From Maribacter forsetii DSM 18668 (GTDB lineage: Bacteria; Bacteroidota; Bacteroidia; Flavobacteriales; Flavobacteriaceae): a DNA stretch of 64,000 nt. Where the stretch lies: the NCBI RefSeq assembly GCF_000744105.1, contig NZ_JQLH01000001.1, positions 2,976,001 to 3,040,000 of the forward strand, given 5' to 3'. Positions 1-9,606 of this stretch are shown here, one piece after another (the stretch's first letter is position 1; each line of letters starts with the position of its first letter). Below the pieces are notes generated by a model. The model saw nothing but the letters and a program-made list of their open reading frames with translations. It ran no database searches and was not told the origin of the DNA. A program made the position numbers and the translations under genes.

Positions 1-1
1 T

Positions 2-619
2 AAAAACTTAAAGCTATTACATTCCACTAGTGCAAATGCGGATAGTTTAAAGGAGGTAAATGGTTCGAATATTGACTTATTATTTCTTGATATTGAGATG
101 CCGATAATGAACGGCTTTGAATTTTTAGCCGGATTAGAAATAAAGCCGCAGGTGATTATCACCAGTCAAAATCAGAAGTATGCGCTTGAAGCATTTGAAT
201 ATAATGTAACCGACTTCCTTTTAAAACCCTATAGCAATGTACGTTTTGATGCTGCAATTACCAAAGCTATAGAGAAGGTCAAATCTGCCAAAAAGAAACA
301 GCCAGAAAGTAAATTGGTGGTAAAACATAATCTTAAACAAATAGAACTTAATGTACACGGTATTTTGTACGTTGAAGCCTTGGGCGATTATGTAAAGGTG
401 GTGACAGAAGAACGTAATTACGTTATTCTATCTACCATGAGTAAGTTTAACGAAAGATTGGAAGCCGATAAATTTATTAGAATTCACAAATCGTACATCG
501 TTAACCTAAAAATGGTGGAACGCTACAACCACGAGTTCATAGAAATCAAGAACAAAAAGATTCCTATTAGCCGAGCGAAGATAGTGGAGTTAGATCAACT
601 TCTCAACTGCATAGATTAA
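2..619 (+). CDS. LytTR-family response regulator, 5' end outside the window
   Basis: The reading frame is open from base 2, so the gene begins before the window. The first part is the rest of a CheY-like receiver domain: the LDIEMP motif carries the likely phospho-acceptor Asp (codon at 89-91), followed by the conserved Thr/Ser (ITSQN) and Lys (LLKPY) switch residues. The C-terminal half, from about base 320, is a LytTR DNA-binding domain with the typical VEALGDYVKV and FIRIHKSYIVN motifs. Such regulators usually work with a membrane histidine kinase of the LytS/5TM type, which would lie upstream and is not visible. It converges on the FGE gene with only a few bases between stop codons. Targets cannot be read from the sequence. 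Confidence 0.93.
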   Translation, partial: KNLKLLHSTSANADSLKEVNGSNIDLLFLDIEMPIMNGFEFLAGLEIKPQVIITSQNQKYALEAFEYNVTDFLLKPYSNVRFDAAITKAIEKVKSAKKKQPESKLVVKHNLKQIELNVHGILYVEALGDYVKVVTEERNYVILSTMSKFNERLEADKFIRIHKSYIVNLKMVERYNHEFIEIKNKKIPISRAKIVELDQLLNCID

Positions 620-623
620 GCTA

Positions 624-1757
624 TTATTCAGTAATCATATCCACTGTTGCCACAGTTCTAAACCCGGTATGTTCTAAAGAAGAGTCCATACTAGACCCCA
701 TTCTTGCCGATACTCGGTAACTAGCACAATAGGATGCGCTACACAAGAAAGAACCTCCTTTAATTACACGTTCTTTTGCTAGCGGATTATTTGGTGTAAA
801 CGGACTTTCTGCTCCTTTAGGATTCACCAATATTGTATTTGTAGCTTTTGTTTCTTTGTAGTAATTAGTATTATACCAATCACTCGTCCATTCCCAAACG
901 TTACCTGCCATATCATATAGACCGTAAGCATTTGGTGCATATGATTTTACCGGGGCTCGTAACTCAAAACCGTCCGCAATTGTGTTTTCTACCGGAAATT
1001 CGCCCTCCCAGGTATTTGCTTTTTCTTCTAAAACAGATACATCATCGCCCCAGTTATATATAGTACCATAAGAACCTGCTCTAGATGCCAGCTCCCACTC
1101 TGCCTCTGTTGGTAAACGTCTATTTGCCCATTCGCAATATGCCAGGGCATCTTCATAAGATACTTGTACTACCGGGTAATTGTCTTTGCCCTTAATACTA
1201 CTATTAGGTCCGTTTGGGTGTTTCCAATCCGCACCGATGGTCCAGTTCCACCACTGAGAAAAATCATATAAATTAGGTACGGATGATTTTGCTTTTTTGA
1301 ACGTCAGCGAACCTGGTTTTAGAATGGAATCATGTGGCTTTTCTGTACCAGCAGGCACTTGCTTTTTTAACTCTTCCCAATCTATTCCCCTTTCTGCAAC
1401 CGTTACATAATCTGTAGCTTTTACGAATGCTGCAAATTGTGCGTTTGTTACTTCTGTGGCGTCCATAAAAAATCCGTCAACTATAACATCTATAGCCGGT
1501 TTTTCATGATCCATTGCAATTTTATCGCCGTTTACCGCTCCTTGTTTAAAAGTTGTTCCAGAAACCCAGACCATGCCTTCTGGCGTGGTAACACCATCAG
1601 GTTTTTTATTTAATACTGTATGTTCAACTACAGGAGCAGGGTTTTCTACCTTCGTTTTTACTTCTTTTTTCGCTTCGTTCTTCTTCGGTTCTGGCTTACA
1701 GTTAACCATACTTAATAACATCAAACCCAAGCCTAAAAACTGTACTTTTTTATTCAT
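624..1757 (-). CDS. Exported formylglycine-generating enzyme (sulfatase maturation, SUMF1/FGE family)
   Basis: SUMF1-type protein of 377 residues. It has the FGE-sulfatase fold signatures (PEGMVWVSGTTF, AANRRLPTEAEWELA, GNVWEWTSDWY) and, near the C-terminus, the segment GGSFLCSASYCASYR. Its two cysteines (Cys339 and Cys344) are five residues apart, as are the two active-site cysteines of true FGE, so it should oxidise the sulfatase Cys to formylglycine rather than be one of the many cysteine-free SUMF1 relatives. The N-terminus is a hydrophobic leader ending in Cys20, a likely though atypical lipobox (MVNC), so the enzyme is predicted to act outside the cytoplasm. The GH2 gene and a CxPxR sulfatase lie just upstream on the same strand, which gives an obvious substrate. 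Confidence 0.9.
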   Translation of the reverse strand: MNKKVQFLGLGLMLLSMVNCKPEPKKNEAKKEVKTKVENPAPVVEHTVLNKKPDGVTTPEGMVWVSGTTFKQGAVNGDKIAMDHEKPAIDVIVDGFFMDATEVTNAQFAAFVKATDYVTVAERGIDWEELKKQVPAGTEKPHDSILKPGSLTFKKAKSSVPNLYDFSQWWNWTIGADWKHPNGPNSSIKGKDNYPVVQVSYEDALAYCEWANRRLPTEAEWELASRAGSYGTIYNWGDDVSVLEEKANTWEGEFPVENTIADGFELRAPVKSYAPNAYGLYDMAGNVWEWTSDWYNTNYYKETKATNTILVNPKGAESPFTPNNPLAKERVIKGGSFLCSASYCASYRVSARMGSSMDSSLEHTGFRTVATVDMITE

Positions 1758-1805
1758 ACCCTAAATATACTTTCTCCTATTTAAATTCTGATATATTTTA
1801 TGAAT

Positions 1806-4800
1806 TTAACGTATCGGACTAATTACGTAATCAAAAGAAAGGTTTTCCGGTTTTATCTGATATTTTTCCATTGGTAATAATCCCCAGCTATTATCTCCAC
1901 CAACACCCATTTGACTGTGATCTATATTAATATTGATCAAGTCTCTTGTTGGTATATCGTATGTATGCTGCTGTCTTTTCTGCATTCCTTCATCAAAATC
2001 TGAATTTAATTGATGGTGGGCACTGAAAGAAAACAATTCCGGAGCGGTGATTTTTATTCCTTGCCCATCTTTATTTTCAAATGACAAAGTTCTAATATCC
2101 GTTCTGTTTCCATTTTCTTGCGGACGAATATATTTAAAATATAAATCGGATACTTTGGCGTCATAAACTCCGACCAAAGCAGACGTTTTTCGATCTACAT
2201 AATTTTCATGCTCTCCCCTACCATACCATTCTACCTTATCGTAACTGTTATCTATAATCAGGTTGTTTCCAAATCTTGGTATAATTGGCAAGTCGCTTTT
2301 AATACCTGTAAGCTTAGTTCTCACCAATATTTCGCCTTTAGCATTGATGATGTACATTACAGTCACCTCTCCGTTTACCGCAGGTAAACTATATGTGGCA
2401 TTCAATTGTAAATCATTTCTAATTTTGAACGGATTAGCGGTAAGCTTCATGGCATCTAAAATCTTCTTGCCTTCATTGGAATTGATTTCTAATTTGGTCA
2501 ATTCTTGATTTAGGGTAGCATCTTTCCAAGGTTTTAGCAATTTTGGCATGTTGTAACCGTAATCATTATCATTTGGTGCACGCCAGAAATTAACATTAGG
2601 TCCTTTTTGCAAAAGATTTCCTTGTCCGTAATCTATAGAAGACAATGTACCGTCTTTACTATTGAAACCGATTTCAAATCCGTCTCCTATAACGGTAATG
2701 ATATCTTGTTTTTTAGTCACTTTTAATCCGTCAATATTTTCTTCGAAAACAGATGGTTTAAAATCCGTTAGTTGAAATTGCTCATACGCCAATAAATAGT
2801 GTTCAGGTATTATGGCACTTTCTTTCTTTGTGGTCATATACACATTCAAATGATATTCAGAACCTGTATTTTCTAATTCCGGTAAATCTATTTGAATTTC
2901 TTTAGTTTCATACGGGGCGATATCGACATCAGCAATTTTTCCCTTACCTACTTCTACCCCATTCTCTAACAATCTCCATGAAAAATTATATTCCGAAAGG
3001 TTCGTAAAATCATACATATTTTTTAGACTGATTTTTCCAGATTTCGGATCCTCCGATGTAAACTTCACATATTGATATACTTTCTTCACCTCATATAAAG
3101 CCGGATGCGCAGAACGATCAGGATCAACCAAACCGTTCAGGCAGAAGTTATTATCATTCTGTAATTCGGCTCCGCCTAAATCTCCTCCAAAGGCATAAAA
3201 TTCTACTCCGTCTTCATTTTTAGCTTTTAAACCTTGGTCCACCCAATCCCAAATGAATCCGCCTTGCAATACATCATACTTTTCAATAGCATCCCAGTAC
3301 TCCTGTAAATTACCAACGCTATTTCCCATAGCATGGGCATACTCGCATTGAATTAAAGGTCGCTTTGGGTTATTTTCCGCATAGGCAATTGTTTGATCTA
3401 CCCTTGCATACATAGGTGCCTGTATATCCGTATTGGAGAAATTTGTCGCTCCTTCGTACTGTACAGGTCTGGTGGGGTCATTTGCTTTCAGCCAATCATA
3501 AGTATCAAAAAGGTTCTTGCCATTACCGGCTTCATTACCTAAAGACCATGTTACAATGGACGTGTAATTTTTATCACGCTCGAACATTCTAATGGTTCTG
3601 TCTAAATGCATTTCTCTCCACTCTGGTCGGTATGCCGGGTGAATGGCAATTGCGGCTTCATCACCGTCTAAACCTTGGTTGGTAGCTCCCATGCCATGAA
3701 TTTCAATATTGGCTTCATCAACTACATAAAATCCGTATTTATCTGCCATTCTATAGAAAAACTCGTTCTTCGGATAATGGCTGCAGCGAATAGCATTGAT
3801 ATTACTTTGCTTCATTACCTGCATATCTTTCAAGGTAACCTCTTCGCTAATCACATGACCGGTAACCTCATCATGATCATGTAGGTTCACACCCTTGATC
3901 AATACAGGCATACCATTAACCAAAAACTGATTGTTCTTTATTTCAATTTTTCTGAATCCTATTTTAGAACTGATCGCTTCGGTAACATTTCCTTTTTTAT
4001 CCTTCAATGTAAATAGTAGCGTGTATAGATTTGGCATCTCTGTATTCCAAGTTTTTACATTGGGAATTTCTTGCGCGAATTTCACTGTAGTCGAACCTTC
4101 AACAATATCCACCTTTTGATTTACTTTAAAGACTTCTTGTGTCCCATCTAATAACGTAACTTCTACTTGAGCACTTTTTTGCTTTTTGCCCGTATTTGCC
4201 AATTCTAAATCTAAACTAAATTTACCGTTCGTATAGGTATCATCTAAATCTGCCACCACAGTATAATCATTAATAGTCGCTTTATTAGTGGCATACAAAT
4301 AGACATCTCTATCAATACCGCTTAAACGCCAAAAATCTTGATCTTCTAAATAACTCGCATCAGACCAACGTAATACTTGTACAGATAAATCATTGTCGCC
4401 CTCTTTTAGGTACTTACCAATATTGAATTCTGCAGGTGTTTTGCTACCCTCACTATAGCCAACCATTTGTCCGTTAACATAAACATACATGGCACCGCTT
4501 ACACCACCAAAATGTAAATACACTTCTTTGCTTTCCCAGTTTTCAGGAATTTTAAAACTACGTTTGTAACTACCTACTGAGTTGATATCGTGAGGAATGA
4601 ATGGCGGATTTTTAGGAAAAGGATATACCACATTTGTATATATAGGTGTACCGTGACCCTTTAGTTCCCAGTTAGATGGCACCGTAATTTTATCCCAACC
4701 AGATGTATCATATTCTGATTTAAAAAATGTAGTTGGGCGCTCTGGTACACTTGCCGCATAATTAAAACTCCATTCACCATTTAAAGACCGATAAAAAGAG

Positions 4801-4997
4801 GAATTCTCCCAGCTTTCATTTGCTAAAGCTGATTTCACATTCTCATAACGATATAAAGATGCTGTTGGCTCTTCTCTATTAATTTGAAAAATTTCTGGAT
4901 TCTCCCACTCCGGATTTTCCCATTTTGGAGCTTGTGCAGTTACAAATGCGGTGAATAAAAAGTTGCCGAGTACGCAAATTTTAATAAATTTTTTCAT
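1806..4997 (-). CDS. GH2 beta-galactosidase (LacZ-like), exported
   Basis: 1063-residue glycoside hydrolase family 2 protein, close to the length of E. coli LacZ and with the same order: jelly-roll sugar-binding domain (SLNGEWSFNYA), Ig-like domain, TIM barrel, and the small-chain domain at the C-terminus. The acid/base Glu489 lies in WSLGNEAGNGKN and the nucleophile Glu552 in CEYAHAMGNS. A Sec signal peptide of about 21 residues ends at FVTAQ, so the enzyme is periplasmic or surface located, unlike cytoplasmic LacZ. It lies between a sulfatase and an FGE gene on the same strand, which suggests removal of galactose from sulfated galactans after desulfation. The exact substrate (agar, carrageenan, porphyran or other) cannot be told from sequence alone. 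Confidence 0.93.
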   Translation of the reverse strand: MKKFIKICVLGNFLFTAFVTAQAPKWENPEWENPEIFQINREEPTASLYRYENVKSALANESWENSSFYRSLNGEWSFNYAASVPERPTTFFKSEYDTSGWDKITVPSNWELKGHGTPIYTNVVYPFPKNPPFIPHDINSVGSYKRSFKIPENWESKEVYLHFGGVSGAMYVYVNGQMVGYSEGSKTPAEFNIGKYLKEGDNDLSVQVLRWSDASYLEDQDFWRLSGIDRDVYLYATNKATINDYTVVADLDDTYTNGKFSLDLELANTGKKQKSAQVEVTLLDGTQEVFKVNQKVDIVEGSTTVKFAQEIPNVKTWNTEMPNLYTLLFTLKDKKGNVTEAISSKIGFRKIEIKNNQFLVNGMPVLIKGVNLHDHDEVTGHVISEEVTLKDMQVMKQSNINAIRCSHYPKNEFFYRMADKYGFYVVDEANIEIHGMGATNQGLDGDEAAIAIHPAYRPEWREMHLDRTIRMFERDKNYTSIVTWSLGNEAGNGKNLFDTYDWLKANDPTRPVQYEGATNFSNTDIQAPMYARVDQTIAYAENNPKRPLIQCEYAHAMGNSVGNLQEYWDAIEKYDVLQGGFIWDWVDQGLKAKNEDGVEFYAFGGDLGGAELQNDNNFCLNGLVDPDRSAHPALYEVKKVYQYVKFTSEDPKSGKISLKNMYDFTNLSEYNFSWRLLENGVEVGKGKIADVDIAPYETKEIQIDLPELENTGSEYHLNVYMTTKKESAIIPEHYLLAYEQFQLTDFKPSVFEENIDGLKVTKKQDIITVIGDGFEIGFNSKDGTLSSIDYGQGNLLQKGPNVNFWRAPNDNDYGYNMPKLLKPWKDATLNQELTKLEINSNEGKKILDAMKLTANPFKIRNDLQLNATYSLPAVNGEVTVMYIINAKGEILVRTKLTGIKSDLPIIPRFGNNLIIDNSYDKVEWYGRGEHENYVDRKTSALVGVYDAKVSDLYFKYIRPQENGNRTDIRTLSFENKDGQGIKITAPELFSFSAHHQLNSDFDEGMQKRQQHTYDIPTRDLININIDHSQMGVGGDNSWGLLPMEKYQIKPENLSFDYVISPIR

Positions 4998-5223
4998 GTT
5001 CTAGTTGTTCAAGAGTGTTAGTTTCAACATATACAAAACCATCAATATTATAATGATTTCGCATTTAAATTGATTATATTAAATGAAATTCACATTTTAG
5101 CATATAAAAAAATATGTACTATCTATAATTTCATCCTTGCAAAATACAATTAAACTTGTACTTCTAAAAACAATAAAACCTTTGACAGCCTATTTAAGCT
5201 AAAGCGTTAACCATCTATTTTTC

Positions 5224-6783
5224 CTAATCACTTAACAACCCGTTTTCTAGCAGTGGAATTTGAAAACTTTCGGTCTTTGGCTTGGTATGTTCCCGCTCAA
5301 AAATTGTAGCTGCCCTTTTCAAAACTTCAGGATGTTCTTTTGCAATATTGTTCTTTTCGGTTGGATCATTTTTTAAATTGTAAAGTTCTAAGGTTGGCTG
5401 CTCGTCATCTTTTAAATGTTGACGAACCACTTTCCAATCGCCCATTCTTATGGCAATCTGCCCACCATATTCTGGAAACTCCCAATACATAAATTCATGT
5501 GCAACCTGTTCCCCTTCTCCCAACAAAGTGGGCAACATACTAATACCGTCAGTTGTAGGTTTTTCAAATTCTAACATATCGGCAAAAGTTGCCAACATAT
5601 CATAATGTGCAGAGGCATGATTACTAGTAGTACCCTGCTCAATCTTATCAGGCCATGTGAAGAAAGTTGGTACACGAATACCGCCTTCATATACAAATCC
5701 TTTTCCCTTTCCATATTCAGCATCATAAGGTTTCGCGCTTTCAAAAAATGTTGGATCTGCACCACCGGCATAACTTGGTCCGTTATCTGAAGTAAAAACA
5801 ATTAAGGTGTTCTCATATATCCCCTCGTCTTTTAATTGCCGCACCAACTTACCAACATTCTCATCAAAATATGAAACCATGGCAGCATAGGCAGCATGCG
5901 GAGTCTGGTGTGAAAAATAACCATTACCCTCACCGGATAAGTACGGTTCTTCTGGTCCAAATTTCTCTTTGTAATAATCTACCCAGCGTTGTGGTGCTTG
6001 TAATGCTACATGCGGAATAGGAGTTGCCCAATACAAGAAAAACGGATTCTCTTTACTATCTGCTACAAAACCGGTAAGCTCTTTAAACATTAAGTCTGGA
6101 GCGTAATCTGTAAGCGTATAGTCTTTATAACTATCAGGATTCTTTGGGTCCAAACCTTCTGGGAAAGGTGAACTTGGTGCCACGGTATCATTCTTTAAAT
6201 GCACGCGATTTCTATTTTTATACAAATGCAACGGATAATAAGTATGTGCCTGACGTTGACAATTGAAGCCGTAGAAAAAATCGAACCCCATTTCATTGGG
6301 GATGGAATGTGTATGCGGAGCGCCTAGTCCCCATTTTCCAACCAAAGCCGTTTTATAGCCTTCGGCTTTTAAGTAAGTAGCAATGGTCTTTGTACCTACC
6401 GGAACAGGGCGTTGCCCTTCTAAAGTAGAATCTTTAGCCATAGCTTCATAGTTCCAAACATCGCCACGATCGTTCCACTCATCATTTCCACGTATAAAAG
6501 AATTACCCGCGTGCTTTCCTGTCAAGAACATATATCTGGCTGGTGCGCATACCGGAGCACTGGAATAATGCTGCGTAAAAATCATCCCTTCTTTTGAGAG
6601 TGCGTCAATATTAGGAGTTTCTATTTTTCCTTGACCAAAAGCACCTATTTCAGCATAACCCAGATCATCAGCCAAAATGTAAATGATATTAGGTTTTTGT
6701 GGTTTTACTTGCTCTAATTTCTTCTCATCATTACAGGATAAAAACGAAACAGCACTAAGAAATAGTAGAAATAGATTTTTCAT
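5224..6783 (-). CDS. Type I (S1) sulfatase, lipoprotein
   Basis: Sulfatase of 519 residues. The CAPAR motif at residues 79-83 is the CxPxR formylglycine site of Cys-type S1 sulfatases; Asp39-Asp40 in ILADDLGY are the usual calcium ligands and TSDNGPS supplies the later Asp-Asn pair. The leader ends in FLSC with Cys17 as probable lipidation site, followed by Asp at +2 and charged residues. Because Cys79 must be converted by an FGE or anSME, the exported FGE encoded two genes downstream is a natural partner. About 225 non-coding bases separate it from the GH2 gene, so the two may have separate promoters. The sugar specificity and S1 subfamily were not determined. Confidence 0.92.
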   Translation of the reverse strand: MKNLFLLFLSAVSFLSCNDEKKLEQVKPQKPNIIYILADDLGYAEIGAFGQGKIETPNIDALSKEGMIFTQHYSSAPVCAPARYMFLTGKHAGNSFIRGNDEWNDRGDVWNYEAMAKDSTLEGQRPVPVGTKTIATYLKAEGYKTALVGKWGLGAPHTHSIPNEMGFDFFYGFNCQRQAHTYYPLHLYKNRNRVHLKNDTVAPSSPFPEGLDPKNPDSYKDYTLTDYAPDLMFKELTGFVADSKENPFFLYWATPIPHVALQAPQRWVDYYKEKFGPEEPYLSGEGNGYFSHQTPHAAYAAMVSYFDENVGKLVRQLKDEGIYENTLIVFTSDNGPSYAGGADPTFFESAKPYDAEYGKGKGFVYEGGIRVPTFFTWPDKIEQGTTSNHASAHYDMLATFADMLEFEKPTTDGISMLPTLLGEGEQVAHEFMYWEFPEYGGQIAIRMGDWKVVRQHLKDDEQPTLELYNLKNDPTEKNNIAKEHPEVLKRAATIFEREHTKPKTESFQIPLLENGLLSD

Positions 6784-6819
6784 TTTTTTGATAGGATAGG
6801 TTGGTTGTCTTAAAGATAC

Positions 6820-7953
6820 CTATTTTCCTAAAATACCAGTAATCAAACCTTTAAACATTAAGAGTCCCGTATCTATTAACTCATCGGGGAAATCGTAATC
6901 GGAATGATGCAAGGCTGGTTGATGCTCCCCTGCTCCTATGCCAAAAATGGCACTTTTGTATTTAGATGAAAACCATCCAAAATCTTCTCCAAATTTTAAT
7001 GCCCTCGGATGTTCAACTAACTCAATACTATGTTGATTCGCTACTTTCTCAATGAATGAAACACACACGGTGTTATTATCGGAAGCCGGAAAAAATTCAA
7101 ACCAACCCATTTCCGCTTTTAATTCGTGCTTGCTAGATATAGTACTTACAAGCTGCTTTATTTTTTCTTCTAAATTGGACATTACTTCGCCGCTCCAAGT
7201 ACGAATAGTATAATGTAGTTCTGCATTTTCAGGAGATATACCATAATTCTTTTCTCCTAAATCAATACAAATGGGAGTTAACAGCGCAAAGTTTTCACTG
7301 TTTACATTCGTATCTGCCAAAGCATGTATTTCCTGAACTAATTCAGCTACTGCAATTGCAGGATTCACTCCATTTTCTGGCTCAGAAGCATGGGATTTCT
7401 TTCCGGTTAATTGAATGCTGAAGCTTTGTACCGTTGCCGTAAAGTAACCTGATTTTACAATGACAGAATGCATCTTCTCACCTGGTAAATTATGAAGCGC
7501 AAAAACATAATCTGGATTGAGGTTTAAAAATCGCTCATCTTCTAAAACCTTAGCAGCACCTTTTCCTGTTTCTTCGGCAGGTTGAAAAAGTAATACCACT
7601 TTTCCTATTTTAAACTCAGCCACCGACAACCACTCAGCTAACCCAGCTACTATAGTCATATGACCGTCATGACCACATTTATGCGACACTCCGTAATTAT
7701 CAGATTTATACTCAAATGTATTCTCTTCAATTATCGGTAAGGCATCTAACTCGCAACGTATAGCAACGGTTGGTCCATTTTCTTCATATTCATAAACAAC
7801 CGCGACCCCTGCCCCACCAATAGCGCAAATAATTTCAGTAGGGTTATATTCTTTTACAAATTCAATAATACGTTTTGCCGTGTTATGCTCTTTACCTGAA
7901 AGCTCAGGATTTTGGTGTAGTTGTTTTCGAAGCTGAACCAAGGTTTTATTCAT
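6820..7953 (-). CDS. M20D-family amidohydrolase / aminoacylase-like metallopeptidase
   Basis: 377-residue M20 family protein with no signal peptide, so cytoplasmic. Metal-binding and catalytic residues are visible: Cys93 and His95 in KCGHDGH, the PAEET motif with Glu127/Glu128, His154 in ALHNLPG, and a late His in ALHHSDYDF. Members of this branch (hippurate hydrolase, N-acyl-amino acid and N-acetyl-diaminopimelate hydrolases) remove acyl groups from amino acids through a dinuclear metal site. The central dimerisation domain (QLTGKKSHASEPENGVNPA) is intact. It sits just upstream of the sulfatase on the same strand but has no evident link to glycan use. It appears to be the last conserved gene before the variable island. 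Confidence 0.88.
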   Translation of the reverse strand: MNKTLVQLRKQLHQNPELSGKEHNTAKRIIEFVKEYNPTEIICAIGGAGVAVVYEYEENGPTVAIRCELDALPIIEENTFEYKSDNYGVSHKCGHDGHMTIVAGLAEWLSVAEFKIGKVVLLFQPAEETGKGAAKVLEDERFLNLNPDYVFALHNLPGEKMHSVIVKSGYFTATVQSFSIQLTGKKSHASEPENGVNPAIAVAELVQEIHALADTNVNSENFALLTPICIDLGEKNYGISPENAELHYTIRTWSGEVMSNLEEKIKQLVSTISSKHELKAEMGWFEFFPASDNNTVCVSFIEKVANQHSIELVEHPRALKFGEDFGWFSSKYKSAIFGIGAGEHQPALHHSDYDFPDELIDTGLLMFKGLITGILGK

Positions 7954-8015
7954 ACCATAAATATAGTTTGATTACAGCTTGATTGATAATTAAGAATTAA
8001 CTTTTAAATAGAGAA

Positions 8016-8531
8016 CTAAAGACTTTCTAACGATTTTGTTTTCTCAAATACAATGAAACTACTACTTAAATATTTTTTCACAATTAATACCATTGCCATA
8101 ATGAAACCAGCGACTAGGGGTATAAATTTAAAAAATCCTTTTGGTCCATATTTTGTCAATGCAACTGATATTATAATTGCTCCTATTAATACCGGAATAA
8201 GAATTGGCAGAATAGAAGTTTTCACATCTAAATTCGTTTGACTCACTTTGCTAAAATTCTCCATTTCAAATTGCTCTAAGAATTCCATCATGCTTTGATT
8301 TGAAAAGAATTTCAATGTTTTTTCCCCATCGTTAAACCTCAAAGTCAAAATATTACCAATAGAATGATACTCTATTCTTTGAATATCAGTTACTTTTTTT
8401 AATTCGTCATTTTTAGAGTTACTAGCTCGGTTCTTAAAATCTTCAACAGACTGATAATGTGTCTGACTTAATAGAATAAAGTCATCAAAAAGTAATGCGT
8501 TTTTATAATTTTCTAGTTCTATTCTACTCAC
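8016..8531 (-). CDS. Hypothetical membrane protein, two TM helices
   Basis: 171 residues. The first 90 residues are soluble and mixed alpha/beta; they include NILTLRFNDGEKTLKFF, a strand-turn-strand pattern seen in small PH-like or YcxB-type domains. Two hydrophobic helices follow (about residues 110-130 and 135-155), then a short Ser-rich tail. The family was not recognised. It opens a row of four minus-strand genes of hypothetical or immunity-like type (8016-11181), each with its own intergenic space of roughly 75-170 bases, which is a common layout of accessory gene islands. The start was chosen at the first ATG, which begins MSRIELENY; no unusual ribosome-binding site is seen. Confidence 0.7.
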   Translation of the reverse strand: MSRIELENYKNALLFDDFILLSQTHYQSVEDFKNRASNSKNDELKKVTDIQRIEYHSIGNILTLRFNDGEKTLKFFSNQSMMEFLEQFEMENFSKVSQTNLDVKTSILPILIPVLIGAIIISVALTKYGPKGFFKFIPLVAGFIMAMVLIVKKYLSSSFIVFEKTKSLESL

Positions 8532-8699
8532 ACTTATCAGATTAATTTTAGCTGTTTTAACAAGTTAAACAATGGTTTACTTATGCAATTAATTACATAT
8601 CTACATTTATCAAACCAGTAACTCATAGTCTCAAAATTTCGTATCAACCTAATTTTCAATACATAAATTCAACTATCAAACTTAATTTCATAGTGGTAT

Positions 8700-9491
8700 T
8701 TATTTTCCAAATAGCCTCTTCCAAAATCCTTTTCTCTCAGGTGCCTTGTTAGCTTCTACATTATTAATTTTGTATTCCGCATTGGATGAAATCTCCCCTT
8801 CTTTTATTTTTTCCTTTTTTTCAATTTCCGCTATTTGCTCCATAGCTGCTTTCTGATACAGTATTGCACCTCCTGGATCACAATTAAACAGATTAGAATA
8901 ACATGAAGAACTATTAAGATCAATTGGGTTAGGCTCAACAACCTCTGTAGCTTCTAATAAGCCTAATTCATTATCTTTTGCATAATTCAATGCTTTCAGA
9001 AACACATTAATTCTATTGAACGAAAACAAATTATCCAATTCATTTTTAACTTCAGTATTAACTTCATAATCCTGCAACAATTCAACAACCTTATTTGCCG
9101 GAATATAAACACCTGAACAATAATTTTCTATGATTCTATTATGCACATTTTTTGTCACTTTTTCTTTTGGTAGTATTTCATCCCAATTTTTAAAATAACT
9201 TTCTAATAAACCGGTTTCTGAAAAAGAAAGAGCAGCACCTCTGGTATAGAAAAACTTTTGAAAAAATCCTTGTACAACTGCAGCATAATAACCGTGACTT
9301 TTATCAAAAACATCAGTGTCTTTGGTTTCTGAACCAACTGCAATTGTTTCTTTGTATTTCTCTTTATAAAAATCTTCAATTTTGAATTTGGTCGCTAATT
9401 TATCTATTAGACTTTGATCATCAAGTACATCAAAATACCATTCACTTATTTGTTTCTCCGAAATTGGATGATAGCTTATGTCCCAACCCAT
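8700..9491 (-). CDS. Hypothetical cytoplasmic protein, immunity-cluster neighbour
   Basis: 263 residues, no signal peptide and no membrane helix. It starts MGWDISYHPIS and carries a long helical middle region, then a Lys/Glu-rich linker of about 40 residues and a basic-aromatic tail, FWKRLFGK. I do not recognise the family. The tail resembles the N-terminus of the DUF2314-ankyrin protein two genes away (MGIFDKLFGNK); this amphipathic, basic pattern may be a membrane- or partner-binding patch. Its place between a small membrane protein and a SUKH protein suggests a role in a contact-toxin immunity group, but this is inferred from position only. Confidence 0.65.
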   Translation of the reverse strand: MGWDISYHPISEKQISEWYFDVLDDQSLIDKLATKFKIEDFYKEKYKETIAVGSETKDTDVFDKSHGYYAAVVQGFFQKFFYTRGAALSFSETGLLESYFKNWDEILPKEKVTKNVHNRIIENYCSGVYIPANKVVELLQDYEVNTEVKNELDNLFSFNRINVFLKALNYAKDNELGLLEATEVVEPNPIDLNSSSCYSNLFNCDPGGAILYQKAAMEQIAEIEKKEKIKEGEISSNAEYKINNVEANKAPERKGFWKRLFGK

Positions 9492-9606
9492 ATTCTTATT
9501 TTTTATACTTAATTATTAATTTACTACTTAAAATCTATTACCTGTCCACTAACTAATATATCTATGTTAACGCTTAAACAATCTATTTTATGCTTGCATT
9601 AGATTT

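Noticed and set aside
1573..1764. Plus-strand frame opposite the FGE leader, and similar frames opposite GH2, transketolase and DUF4175-like genes
   Set aside because: These are shadows of clearly real genes on the other strand.
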